Shown here in pieces: positions 23,608 to 33,440 of a stretch of DNA of 64,000 nt. The stretch's first letter is position 1. Each line of letters begins with the position of its first letter. The translations under genes were made by a program, and so were the position numbers. Below the pieces are notes generated by a model that ran no database searches, was not told where the DNA came from, and worked only from the letters and a program-made list of their open reading frames with translations. The stretch is taken from NCBI GenBank assembly GCA_949128115.1, contig OX421961.1:124747050-124811049 (forward strand), in the 5' to 3' direction. The stretch is from Anaspis maculata (taxonomy: Eukaryota > Arthropoda > Insecta > Coleoptera > Scraptiidae).

Positions 23608-24104
23608 GTATTGTTACGATATCTTGCGTACGGGTTCAAATATAATTGAGACAATCTTTTAAAACACACACTGTTTATTTCTGCGTACTACAATCAATAC
23701 ACGCCAACAATTATCTACTTGGAATATCGCTGTGATTATCGCTCGCTTATTCGTTCGCTGTCTCTTCAAATTCAATACTGCTCTGAGCTGCCGGCTGATG
23801 CCTTATATAAGGCCTCCGAATAGTGTTCTTGAACTTTTTGTCTACTTCCAGCAAATTCCATAGTGGCCCGGCATATGCGGTTTCTAGACCATTCCTGAAT
23901 AATCATACACATTACCCGTATAATTTTGCCAAGTTCTGGAACGGCGCCTCCGCCAAAATGGACAGATGTGCCTCGATCGAGCGTTGGAGTCTCTGTTCGG
24001 TTTCGCGTACACGAACGCTCTGGAATGCACCAGATCGCTCCACGCTTCTACACTGAGATTGAATGAATGGAAGAATCCAGAAAGATCGAGTGTTTGCCAA
24101 TATA

Positions 24105-25146
24105 CAGAGTGTTTCGCAATTACGGTTACAAAACTTCTAGGGGAGATTTTCCATCAAAAATGGACCAGGAAAAATATAACTTCGATGTCCCAAAATGCTC
24201 CGTTACAAAGATACAGGGTGTTCAAGTTGACTTTTTAAAATCGATTTTTTGACATAACTTTTTAACCGTTCAATTGATTTTGTTCAAATTTGGTACAAAG
24301 TTAACCAGAATAGGTCTCTATCAAATAATATGAACGCGTTTGGAAAACAAAGATCAGGGGCGTGGATAATGGGGGATGTCTTCATATTTGCCCTCCTATT
24401 TTTTACCCCGTAGCTATTTTCCAGAATTGTTCTAATTTTTGGATTCTACGTTCAATTTAGAGGAAAAAGTTTCTCCCGCAAAATTTTCATTAGAGGCTTC
24501 GTTTTCGAGATATCTGGGTTTTAAACTTTGGAAAACATCTCGAGATTGCCACTTTCAAAGGCCTAAAAATTAGAATCCAAAAAAAACTCATAATTTCTCA
24601 GCAAAAATAGGTTCTCTAGAATTTCTAAGTTGATAAACCACCATTTTTCCTGAGAAACGGGAAGTTTTCAGGGAAAAAAAATTGGGCTCATTGAAAGTGG
24701 CGATTTTGAGATGTTTTCCAAAGTTTCAAACCCAAATATCTCAGAAATGAAGCCTCTAATCAAAATTTTGCAAGAGTAACTTTTTTTTCTAAATTGGATG
24801 TAGAATCCAAAAATTAGAACAATTTAGGAAAATACTTGAGGGAGTAAAAAATAGGGGGAAGAATATTAAGACACCTCTCATTATCTACGTCCCTGTAATT
24901 TTTTTTTCTAAACGCGTTGCTATTGTTCGATAGAGACCTATTCTGGTTAACTTTGTTCCAAATTTGAACAAAATCAGTTGATCGGTTCAAAAGTTATGTA
25001 GAAAAATCGATTTCAAAAAGTCAACTTGAACACCCTGTATCTTTTTAACGGAGCATTTTAGGATATCGAAGTTATATTTTTTCTTGGTCCATTTTTGATG
25101 GAGAATCTCCCCTAGAAGTTTGTAACCGTAATTGCGAAACACCCTG
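24105..25146. mobile_element. Palindromic MITE in 3' LTR, outer shell
   Basis: The ends are CAGAGTGTTTCGCAATTACG and the inverse CAGGGTGTTTCGCAATTACG. TA lies on both sides (24103-24104 and 25147-25148). The right LTR has the empty site (AATATATAC with a single TA), proving the boundaries. The outer arms are 107 bp each (24105-24211 and 25040-25146). If the inner element is removed they join as a loopless palindrome centred on AAAGATATCTTT. Confidence 0.95.
24214..25037. mobile_element. Inner palindromic MITE at the exact dyad
   Basis: It begins CAGGGTGTTCAAGTTGAC and ends with the inverse copy, flanked by TA (24212-24213 and 25038-25039). The arms pair over several hundred bases, for example TTAACCAGAATAGGTCTCTA against its complement near 24941, to a loop near 24600. 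It lies exactly in the middle of the outer element. Confidence 0.9.
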
Positions 25147-25170
25147 TATACGGGATCGCCGCTCGTAACA

Positions 25171-25183
25171 CTGCCCTCCTTTC
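25171..25183 (-). promoter_or_regulatory. Polypurine tract of the gypsy element
   Basis: The minus strand reads GAAAGGAGGGCAG immediately before the TGTTACG start of the 3' LTR. This is the position and composition expected of the plus-strand primer. Confidence 0.8.
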
Positions 25184-25189
25184 AAGCTT

Positions 25190-26691
25190 GTTCGTCCCGA
25201 ATAGGCTCATCGTTACTCCCGGAGTAAAGTGCAAGGCGATCAAGGTGGACAACTTTCATCTTGGCTTTCGGGGCCCGCTGGATTCTGTACACGACGTCAT
25301 TAATCCTCTTGACTACCCTATACGGTCCTTCCCCGCGACGGATGCAACTTCAGAGACTTTCCTTTCTTGCGCCGAGGATTGTACAACCAGACCAGGTCAC
25401 CTGCTCGAAATCCCGTGGAGTTCGCCTTCAAGTCGTAACGGGTCTTCATTCGGTCGATCGCTATTCGCTATTCGCCGGTTTCGAACCAACTCGTGGATGT
25501 CACGCATTCTTTGCCTCAGGGCGTCGACGTATTCGGGGATGTCTTTAGGATCATTCTCCGGCATGCCAAATTGCAAATCACAGGGGAGGCGAAGCTCTCG
25601 GCCAAAAAGAACACGTGCTGGTGTTTTCCCTGTGGTGTCGTGAATGGCAGCGCGATACGCCATCAGGAAAATCGGCAGATGACGATCCCAGTCTCGCTGA
25701 TGCTCGTCGACGACTTTTGACAGGTGCTGCTCCATGGTCTGGTTGAACCGTTCAACCATTCCGTCGGACCATGGGTGAAGAGGCGTCGTCCTGGTCTTCT
25801 GTATTCCGAGTAGAGTACAGAACACGTTGGACTCGAAGTTTCGTCCCTGGTCTGAGTGTAGCTCCAGAGGTACTCCGAAGCTCGGCTAATCAAATTGTCT
25901 ACTAGCACCCTTGCCACTGTAGAAGCCTCTTGGTTGGGTAGGGCGTATGCTTCCGGCCACTTGCTGAAGTAGTCCATGGCAACCAGGATGTATTTGTTGC
26001 CATCTTCCGTTGTCGGGAAGGGGCCAGCCACATCGATCGCGATGCGTTCAAAAGGCGCTCCAACATTGTGAGTCTTCAGCTCTCCTCGGCTGCGAGTTCT
26101 TGGTCCTTTGCTGGCCGCACAAACCTCGCACTGGCGACACCATGTTTCCACGTCGTTCCGGCAGTTCACTAAGTAGAACCGCTCGCGCACCTTGGCCAAC
26201 GTCTTGTTCACCCCAAGGTGCCCTCCAGTGACGCCATCGTGCATCTCCTTCAGGACCTTTCTCACTCTTTTCTTGGGAAGCACAAGTTGAACCATCTCCT
26301 TCTTTCCATCAGGACTCTCCCAGATTCTCTTCAGCAGCCCATTCTCTATCCTCAGAGAATCCCACAGAGCCCAAAGAGCCTTGAATTCGGGTCCTTCACC
26401 AGATATCTCGGCCCATTCCGGTCTGTTCTGGCCAAGTTCCTTCCTTTCAGCAAGCAAACCATTGGCTGGGTCCTCACGCTGCTCTTTCTTGAGCTCAGCC
26501 GTAGTCCAATTCCTTGGAGTTTCGACAACAAGTGCTTTGACCTTGACGCTTCCACTCTGCTGGTTCACCCTCTTGTCGTGGCTGCAGTCCTCGTTGCGTG
26601 GTTTTCGAGAAAGACCATCCGTGTTGCCATTACCATGACTCTTTCCAGGACGATGTTGACTTCCTCGATCAGCAGCTCCCCGTTCCTGCAT
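25190..26691 (-). pseudogene. Gypsy pol remnant: end of RNase H plus integrase
   Basis: The minus-strand frame from 26691 starts with a short duplicated piece, then GNTDGLSRKP, the usual tail of gypsy RNase H. The integrase zinc-binding domain follows (HLGVNKTLAKVRERFY ... WCRQCEVC), then the catalytic core start (AIDVAGPFP, DYFSKWPEAYALP). A single-base frameshift near 25885 moves the frame. The second part has HSDQGRNFESNV, carrying the second catalytic aspartate, and SDGMVERFNQT with the catalytic glutamate. It ends in a GPY/F-like module (GEGPYRVVKRIN) after another frame change near 25400. All catalytic residues remain but the reading frame is broken. Confidence 0.92.
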
Positions 26692-27764
26692 ATGAAACGG
26701 TCTGCTTGACCTCGTTGATCAGCAGCCCCCCGTTCCAGCATGAAACGTTCTGCTGGAGCGTATCGTCGCCTGCAGTCCCGTTGCAGATGTCCATCTTTTC
26801 CACATCCGAAGCAACGCGGTCTTCCTCCAGCTTTTGGCTCGCCTTGAGGTCTGTTCCGAGACAAAGCGTTGATTACATCTCTATACATCTCCTCGATCGA
26901 TTTCTCGGCAGTATGTGAACCTCCAGATTCCTCAACGCCCACCGCCTTGACTTGACGACTGCACAGATCTTTGACTGCCTCAATGCAGATCGCCGGAGTC
27001 AGTGCGTCGCTGATGTTGACTGGGTTTTTGATCATCACCATCTTACGCACGTATTGGTCTCGTATTTCATAGACAAAGGCATCTCTTATGATGTCTGTCA
27101 AGAGGTGCACTGGGTACATTGGGTGAGCTAGAAGAGCCAGCCTCTGGATATCAGCTGCAAATTCCTGTAGACTTCCCCCGCTTCCCTGCGTTTGTGCCGA
27201 AAAATTAGCGTGATGAACATGCCGTCCGCGATGATCCCCATAGCGGAGCTCCAGAACTTTGAGAAGCTTCTGTAAGTCCATCTGCTCGCTCTCCGGAAGC
27301 GTTTGTAGCAGCTCCAACGCTGAACCTCTCAAAGCAAGGATAAGTGCCTTAGCTTTATCCTCGTCATTCCGTCCGTTCACCTCGGCAACAACGTCAAATT
27401 GCCTCTTGTAGGTCGTCCATGGGCTTTGTCCATCGAAGTTTGGCAGTTTCACACGATGAACACCTGCCAAAGCTGCCATCGGGGCCACCGTATTACCTAC
27501 GGGGGTACTCTGGACACGTCGTTCTAGCTGCACCATGTTTGCCTCCATCGTGGTAATTTTTTCTGCCAGCTTCCGCACATAGCCGTCGAGGTATTGCCTG
27601 TGTTGTTCCATAGCCGACATCAGCTCTTCTAGATGCTTCTTCTCTCTTTCTTTCTCTTCTTCACGCTCTTTTTCCTGATGCTCTTCTAAAACATTTATCA
27701 ATTGCAGGACGAGACCCACAACGTCTTCGGCTTCTCTCTTCGACATACTTCTTGTCTCCGGCAT
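26565..27764 (-). CDS. gag: Gypsy gag protein
   Basis: The first ATG after the primer-binding site (27764) opens about 400 codons starting MPETRSMSKREAEDVV. The same frame extends upstream to the LTR edge without an ATG, so this start is preferred. A long charged coiled-coil-like stretch of Glu/Lys/Arg comes first. The capsid-like region follows, with VKLPNFDGQSPWTTYKRQF, SALELLQTLPE and the LRYGDHRGRHVH region. A single zinc knuckle CFGCGKDGHLQRDC near residue 345 marks the nucleocapsid. Gag should package element RNA. The frame is intact, but its last residues read into sequence brought in by the pol deletion and overlap the pol remnant in another frame. Confidence 0.9.
   Translation of the reverse strand: MPETRSMSKREAEDVVGLVLQLINVLEEHQEKEREEEKEREKKHLEELMSAMEQHRQYLDGYVRKLAEKITTMEANMVQLERRVQSTPVGNTVAPMAALAGVHRVKLPNFDGQSPWTTYKRQFDVVAEVNGRNDEDKAKALILALRGSALELLQTLPESEQMDLQKLLKVLELRYGDHRGRHVHHANFSAQTQGSGGSLQEFAADIQRLALLAHPMYPVHLLTDIIRDAFVYEIRDQYVRKMVMIKNPVNISDALTPAICIEAVKDLCSRQVKAVGVEESGGSHTAEKSIEEMYRDVINALSRNRPQGEPKAGGRPRCFGCGKDGHLQRDCRRRYAPAERFMLERGAADQRGQADRFICRNGELLIEEVNIVLERVMVMATRMVFLENHATRTAATTRG
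26661..26756. repeat. Tandem duplication at the gag-pol deletion junction
   Basis: A unit of about 48 bp containing AGCAGCTCCCCGTTCCTGCA at 26671 recurs as AGCAGCCCCCCGTTCCAGCA at 26721. It lies where the nucleocapsid coding region abuts the RNase H tail. That suggests template switching or slipped repair at the site that removed protease, reverse transcriptase and RNase H. Confidence 0.8.
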
Positions 27765-27831
27765 CAACGAATCAATTCCACCCACATTTCTGAACACCTT
27801 GTAGTCGTAGACCGAATTACTCTCAATTATA

Positions 27832-27847
27832 CCGCTTTCTGACGCCA
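27832..27847 (-). promoter_or_regulatory. Primer-binding-site-like sequence
   Basis: On the minus strand TGGCGTCAGAAAGCGG starts two bases after the 5' LTR. The leading TGG pairs with a tRNA CCA end, and GTCAGAA resembles leucine-tRNA-type sites of other gypsy elements. The exact tRNA is inferred. Confidence 0.6.
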
Positions 27848-28153
27848 AATGTTACGTTATCTCGCGTACGGGTTCGAATATAATTAAGACGATCTTTTAA
27901 AACACACACTGTTTATTTCTGCGTACTACAATCAATACACGCCAACAATTATCTACTTGGAATATCGCTGTGATTATCGCTCGCTTATCCGTTTGCTATC
28001 TCTTCCAATTCAATACTGCTCTGAGCTGCCGGCTGATGCCTTATACAGGATGTCCCACGAAGTAACCGACATGGTTCAAGGGTAGATGTACTTTCTCGAG
28101 GCAAATCAGAATCTGCCTTCGAAATTTTCTTGACGTCCCCTGTTTCCGATATA

Positions 28154-29054
28154 CAGGGTGATTTATGTGTTAAACCAAAAAGTTTAATTGGCCATATCTC
28201 AGGAATACATCAATGGAATCTATTGAAATTTTGCAGGTATATTCTAGAACCAAAAGCCTTTGTAGCGCCTTATTCACTTATAAAATTAATACAGGACCGT
28301 ACCCAAAATTTTGTTTTTCGAGTTTCTGTTGAAAAAGTCATCCTGTATAGATTGTTTTTCAAAATCCGATGTCATATTCGGAAACTACATGAAAAATGCT
28401 ACAAAATGCGATTCCTAAATTGTTTGGCACTAATTTAGCTGATCCGAAAAAAAAATTAATACCAGAAATTTTTCAGGAATATTTTTGAAAATTTGATTCA
28501 AATCACTCAAAGTCCCGATTTCAATTTTGATGTTCTACCAAACCAAGGATAATTTAGGAGATTTTCGGGAAACATGAATTTTGTTAGGAATCTGAGGTAC
28601 CAAATTTATGTTTCAAGAAAATTCTCCTGAAATTATTTTTGGTTGATTAGAGCACCACAATTGAAATAGTGACTTTGTTTGACCATCTGGAATAGCGTTT
28701 CACTGATTTAAATTTAAATTTAAAAAATATTCCTGAAAAATTTTTGGTATTAATTTTTCTTCGGATCAGCTAAATCAGTGCCAAACAATTTAGGAATCGC
28801 ATTTTGTAGCATTTCTTATGTAGCTTCCGAAAATGACATTAGATTTTTAAAAAAAATCTATACAGGATGACTTTTTCAACAGAAACTCGAAAAACAAAAT
28901 TTTGAGTACGGTCCTGTATTAATTTTATAAGTGAATAGGGCGCTACAAAAGCTCTTGGTTCTAGAATATACCTGCAAAATTTCAATAGATTCTATTGGTG
29001 CATTCCTGAGATATGGCCAATCAAACTTTTTGGTTGAACACATAAATCACCCTG
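28154..29054. mobile_element. Level 2 palindromic MITE at the dyad of level 1
   Basis: It begins CAGGGTGATTTATGTGTT and ends with the inverse copy, flanked by TA. Its arms (28154-28289 and 28919-29054, 136 bp each) would meet as AAATTAATATTAATTT, again a loopless palindrome with TA at the dyad. Confidence 0.9.
28292..28916. mobile_element. Level 3 palindromic MITE at the dyad of level 2
   Basis: It starts CAGGACCGTACCC and ends GGGTACGGTCCTG-like in inverse orientation, flanked by TA (28290-28291 and 28917-28918). Each arm of 54-55 bp ends internally with CATCCTG then TA, or the mirror TA then CAGGATG. Beyond that the arms keep pairing (TAGATT..., CATATTCGGAAACTACATG) towards a diverged centre near 28600. 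Confidence 0.85.
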
Positions 29055-29494
29055 TATATCAAAAACGGGGGACGTCATGAAAATTTCGAAGGCAGATTCT
29101 GTTTTGCTTCGAGAAAGTACATCCACCCTTGAACTATGTCGGTTACTTCGTGGGACACCCTGTATAAGGCCTCCGAATAGTGTTCCCGAACTTTCTGTCT
29201 ACTTCCAGCAAATTCCATAGTGGCCCGGCATATCCGGTTTCTAGACCCGATTTCTGAATAATCATACACATTACCCGTATAATTCTGCCGGGTTCTGGAA
29301 CGGCGCCTCCGCCAAAATGGACAGATGTGCTTCAATCGAGCGTTGGAGTCTCTAATCGGTTTCACGTGCACGAACGCAACGCTCTGGAATGCACCAGATC
29401 GCTCCACGCTTCTACACTGAGATCTAATGGATGGAAGAATCCAGAAAGATCGAGTGTTTGCCAATATATACAGGATTGCCGCTCGTAACAGTAT

Positions 29495-30000
29495 GTACAT
29501 ATATTATTTTACTCACAACCATGTACTCAGCTTGCAGGATTACAGGCGTTCAAAAGTTGAAATCTGAAAATCAACTTTTTGTCAGAACTTCCAGATAGGC
29601 CGATTAATTTTGCTAAAACGTGGTTCGGGAAATACTGATTAACACACTTATTGTTTGGTTGGATGCATATTTTGAAATTTCCCTTCTAAAGCTACCATTT
29701 CTTCACTTTCTCGGGAGGTCGGCAATGGGTCACTTCCCGACCTCCTACTAGGTATGTAATGAATCAATTACCATAGTGGTTGTGAGTAAACAATATAATT
29801 ATTGATCCGTCGCAAGTTCACTAGCGCAGTCGGTAGGTTTCGTCAAACTTCTAATCGCACAGTTTTGGTAAGTCGGTGATTTTATTTTCAGCGATTAATT
29901 GGCGCAGTCTGCAAAACTCTTCTTGAAAACATTGTGAACAATTCACGGGATCGGCGGGATCGGCCCAGCAAGGAGAAGAAGCATTTAGAAAACCACATCG
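29495..30000. other. Unassigned sequence with tRNA-like box
   Basis: No gene is seen. TAGCGCAGTCGGTAG at 29822-29836 matches a tRNA A-box and D-arm, and the following bases faintly resemble a tRNA 5' half, but no B-box (GGTTCGANTCC) follows. It is at most the decayed head of a SINE. Confidence 0.25.
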
Positions 30001-30018
30001 CCCTTTCACTGAGTGCTT

Positions 30019-30172
30019 CGCGAGAGCGAGACGAGAGCGAGAGTTGGGTAGCTCTTGTTCTCGCTCTCGTTTTTTCTAGGGGCTCTCGTTCTCGCTCTCG
30101 CTCTCGGGACCCGAGAGCGAGAGCGAGAGTTATCTTACTCTCGTTCTCGTTCTCAAAACTCTTGCTCTCGCT
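30019..30172. repeat. Self-complementary (CTCTCG)n/(CGAGAG)n block
   Basis: Alternating blocks of CGAGAG and CTCTCG repeats pair with each other. The centre CTCTCGGGACCCGAGAG near 30110 is a perfect palindrome. Open frames of repeated Ser-Arg or Glu-Arg are artefacts of the repeat. Confidence 0.85.
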
Positions 30173-30885
30173 ACCCGTGTGAAATAGCTGTTTCGCTTGC
30201 ACACGTGGTTCAGCATGAGCTTTGTCTGGCACTGTTCCACCATTGACCGAGACTTCTGAGGTAGGTACCACTTGATTTGGTCCGACGATACACAATAAAA
30301 GTTGTTGTTTTTGCATAAGCTTTGCATTCAATAAAATGAAGCGGTCATCAATAATTCTGAACTCTTCATCTGGAAATTTTAACGGTCAAGATTTATCCTT
30401 ATCGCCGCTTCGTCAAATTTTACACATCAAAAATACCTGATGCTTGTTTATGAAATCTCATCTCGGCCACTAAAAACAAGCTAAAATGAAGTGGTGTTTC
30501 CATATTACTCGTGTATCGCGAATTATGAACAAATGCAGAAAGGCTGTTGCTGGGGCTCATTCTCGACTAATGCATCCACCATTTGCGAGAGAGGTTTGTT
30601 GTTTATCGACTGTTGGATGGAGTCTCCAGGAATTCGTCAGAATTTCTATTTGTTCCTATAGACGTTTAGAACATCCTGCATTTCTGCATGATTCTGGGAA
30701 GTCTTTCTAAAATTATTGGATGCACCAGGGCTCATTCAAGGGTCTTTAGGAGTCTGGATGCCCAAAATGTTGATTTTGGTTGTTTACCTACCTAAAAAGA
30801 CTAATTTTTTGTTTTTTTTTTGTGCAAAATAACTAATTTTCAGAAATATTTAGCTCACGCAACTATAACAGCATTTTGCACAGGT
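30173..30885. other. Unassigned sequence
   Basis: No gene or repeat is recognised. Confidence 0.4.
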
Positions 30886-30889
30886 TATT

Positions 30890-31038
30890 GGGGAGTTTGC
30901 GTCCACATGTACGTACGACGTAACGTAACTTTTAAAGTAAAAATTGGCGAGTTTGTTATCTGCAATTCCTTGGTTACAGGGGAGTTTTCACGTTCTACGT
31001 TGCGTTACGTCGTACGTTCCATGAAATCGCAAACTCCC
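30890..31038. mobile_element. 149-bp MITE, GGGGAGTTTGCG end
   Basis: The left end GGGGAGTTTGCG and right end CGCAAACTCCC pair, as do internal GTACGACGTAACG blocks. TATT flanks both sides (30886-30889 and 31039-31042), a likely 4-bp TSD. Confidence 0.8.
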
Positions 31039-31055
31039 TATTTATATCTGCTATA

Positions 31056-32526
31056 CAGGGCGTCGCGTGAGGCACTGGTACTGCAAAATCTGGGAGGCTT
31101 GTAAGGCTTCCAGTTCTGAAATCAAGTGTTCGAAATTGTTTTTCAATTTTTGATCCATCTTCTTTATTTATTTACAAGAGATTTTCGGAATCTCGGACTT
31201 ATCTTTTGACGCAAAACTTAGAAAAGAAGGCCTGGCGATCGAAAATGACAAATAAAATTTCAACTGCGTTGCTCAACTTACTGAACGCATTACTTCGAAC
31301 ACAAATGTCAATTTATACTAAACAGTATAATAATTATTATTATAGTCGCTTGAGCACTAACATTTTCATCACTTTGTTCACCTGCATAATTTGGTTGTTT
31401 CAGATTTGATGACGGACGTCCAGCTGATATTTGAACACCAGCAGCCCAAAGCGAGGTGCGTCACGATCTTTCCGTTTTCAATTGGCTGATGATCATCAAG
31501 GGTATTCCAGGAACCTGGAAAAATACCAAATATGAATAATAACGCGAAACGGTCACGGTTCACGGATAATATTTTAATGAGAAGCCGCAGCCCTACTCGC
31601 ATACAAATGATGAATTGAAAAGATCAGTCGACCCGAAAGGAAAAGAAAGGTGAGTTGCTTCTGAAATTATTTAATTATGGAATTTACGATTCTACAAATT
31701 AAGGACGGTGGCAATTCAAACAAAGGGGTGGAAAGTGAAAAGGTGCAAAGTGGTATTTTTCTTATCTGACAATGAATACAGTCCATAAATTCTTTAAGCT
31801 GAAGTTTGATCTTTGATCTATAGAATATTTTGACAAGTGATGAATTTTACCCTGTGCAAAATTTTCCGATGTTTGTTACTGATTGAATGAAACAGTAAAG
31901 TTTCAGTCCATTTGTCAAATTTCATTATACTACCTACCTTAGTTGGTTCCGGAGGTATTAAATAAAAAGTGAGAACAATTTTCAGGAGCACAAATTTAGG
32001 GGGCAATAGCAGCTCTCCTATGAAGAGTTTGACGATGATGTCCTACGACCACAATCATATGGAAGAGACGTTTTCATCATGTTCTTGGCTCTTCGAAAAT
32101 ACAAAATATCACACAAGTGTGATATTTTTGAAACCCACGCGCTATACTTGATTATCTAGACGTCTTTGAAAATGTGTTCTCTTGTAGTCATAATCGGGTG
32201 TTATAACTGAATTTTTTCCATTAAATGTATTTCATCAGTTTTTGGAAAATTAGGTTAAAATTTTTCCCCAAGATTGAAATTTTTGGGGTCGTAGTAGAAA
32301 TAATGTACACAACTTGTTGGAAAGTGCATTTCTTGTATACTTGTGGGATTTCCACAATCGCCGCAAGCTATACTCGTCCTAAACATTTCACTCGTGTGAA
32401 ATATATCACTTTCCACACTAGTTAGGTATGTATACTATTTCGGCAAGTTCGTGAGAACTTTTTTCTTGTTTTTGACCGTATAGAATCGGCTGGTTAAATA
32501 GTGACGCTTAGTTATGAGACTCCCTG
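31056..32526. mobile_element. Candidate degenerate TA-target element
   Basis: CAGGGCGTCGCGT at 31056 (after TA) and the inverse CAGGGAGTCTCAT ending at 32526 (before TA) could be TIRs of one 1.47-kb element. The match is confined to about 13 bp with several mismatches and no transposase is visible inside, so the pairing is tentative. Two small hairpins, ATATCACAC-AA-GTGTGATAT (32106) and TTTCACTCGTGTGAAA (32385), lie inside. Confidence 0.35.
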
Positions 32527-32529
32527 TAT

Positions 32530-33440
32530 AAGCTATTTTCGAGGCTATTCTTAAGAACAGCATATCAGATAAAATAAGATTTTATACCTGATGCTGACCA
32601 AAGCTCTCGTCTATGTTTACATCAAACTCAATTTTAACATTCATATTGCCTGTGGAGCAAACTAGTAAACAACAAGAAGATACATTCACAAGAATTCTAC
32701 AACAACATCCATAATCAAATAAATTCGGTCTGTTTGCATGATGTCTTGAGTTTCGCCGGATATAAAGTAGAATGAATAGAACTTTGGCAGTTTCGGAAGG
32801 ACTATGAAACGTACCTATCTATACCTATAGAAACGTACAACAATAAACCATACGCCGGGCATAAGCCCCACTCGGGAAAAAAAAACTTTGAAACCGTTAA
32901 ACTTTTAATTTCTTCCCACCACCCCCGGATTTGTCCTTATTGATGCTCCCCGTGTGTTTGATCGGAAAACCCCCTCGATTCTCCTTTTAATCCTTTTCCC
33001 CAACATGCTCGAAAAATAAAACTGCTCGTACGATATCCCCCGCATTTACGATCTTTAATTAAATCCGAAATCCCAGTCGCCGGACCCGGCGTATACATAA
33101 AACCTGCAGTAGATTGGAAGAATTATCGGCGATAGATTTAAGCAAAACCAGTTATCTTTTGATCAAAGAGCTTTATACGGCTTTGCGGAAGCACCCTGGG
33201 ACGTCGTCGCCGGAGCAGAAATTTCCGACTTTTCCTCCCGTTATACCCATTACCAAGCTAACCCAGATTAATAACGGAATCAACCTTATTGATGATAATG
33301 TCTTTGTACAGATTACCAAGATGGATTAGATCCGATCGATTGGAGCTTTTAAGCTCGCGCCGGAAACTTTACCGGCTCACACCAAACTTCGGCTACACGA
33401 GAATCAGAAATGTACTCGAATTATTTTAAAGCTTTCAAGC
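32530..33440. other. TE-free island 3
   Basis: The part from 32850 has moderate GC, C-runs and AT-rich motifs (TTTAATTAAATC, ACATAAAACC). No TE signature is present, and the frames lack features of a protein gene. It resembles the islands at 17.2-18.6 and 58.5-59.4 kb in texture. Confidence 0.35.

Larger units (their letters stand above)
23612..25170 (-). repeat. 3' LTR (left), carrying a MITE
   Basis: The LTR proper is about 510 bp once the 24105-25146 insertion is removed. In the element's orientation it contains a TATATAA box (near 23812) within the palindrome GCCTTATATAAGGC, and an AATAAA signal (complement at 23674-23679). It differs from the other LTR by scattered substitutions, for example about five in the first 62 bases. 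Confidence 0.93.
28046..29162. mobile_element. Triple-nested palindromic MITE in 5' LTR, level 1
   Basis: The ends are CAGGATGTCCCACGAAGTAA and the inverse with CAGGGTG, flanked by TA (28044-28045 and 29163-29164). The left LTR shows the empty palindrome GCCTTATATAAGGC. The outer arms are 106 bp each (28046-28151 and 29057-29162). They would join as a loopless palindrome centred on TTGATATCAA-like sequence. Confidence 0.95.
23612..29490 (-). mobile_element. Internally deleted Ty3/gypsy LTR retrotransposon
   Basis: Two LTRs (23612-25170 and 27850-29490) begin TGTTACG and end CGTAACA. GTAT flanks the whole unit on both sides (23608-23611 and 29491-29494), a 4-bp TSD typical of gypsy elements. 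The genes lie on the minus strand in the order gag then integrase; protease, reverse transcriptase and almost all RNase H are missing. A primer-binding-like site sits by the right LTR and a polypurine tract by the left. It is therefore a real insertion that moved, or was later deleted, as a non-autonomous element. Confidence 0.95.
27850..29490 (-). repeat. 5' LTR (right), carrying a nested MITE
   Basis: This is the same LTR as at 23612, with the 28046-29162 insertion. The insertion sits exactly inside the TATATAA box that is intact in the other LTR, so the presumed promoter of this copy is split. AATAAA (complement at 27912-27917) remains. Confidence 0.93.

Noticed and set aside
29822..29870. 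tRNA gene or SINE head
   Set aside because: The A-box matches well but no B-box, acceptor stem or poly-A tail can be found, so no tRNA or SINE is called.
29888..30331. 147-codon minus-strand frame rich in Arg-Glu and Ser
   Set aside because: It is created by the CGAGAG/CTCTCG microsatellite, not a real protein.
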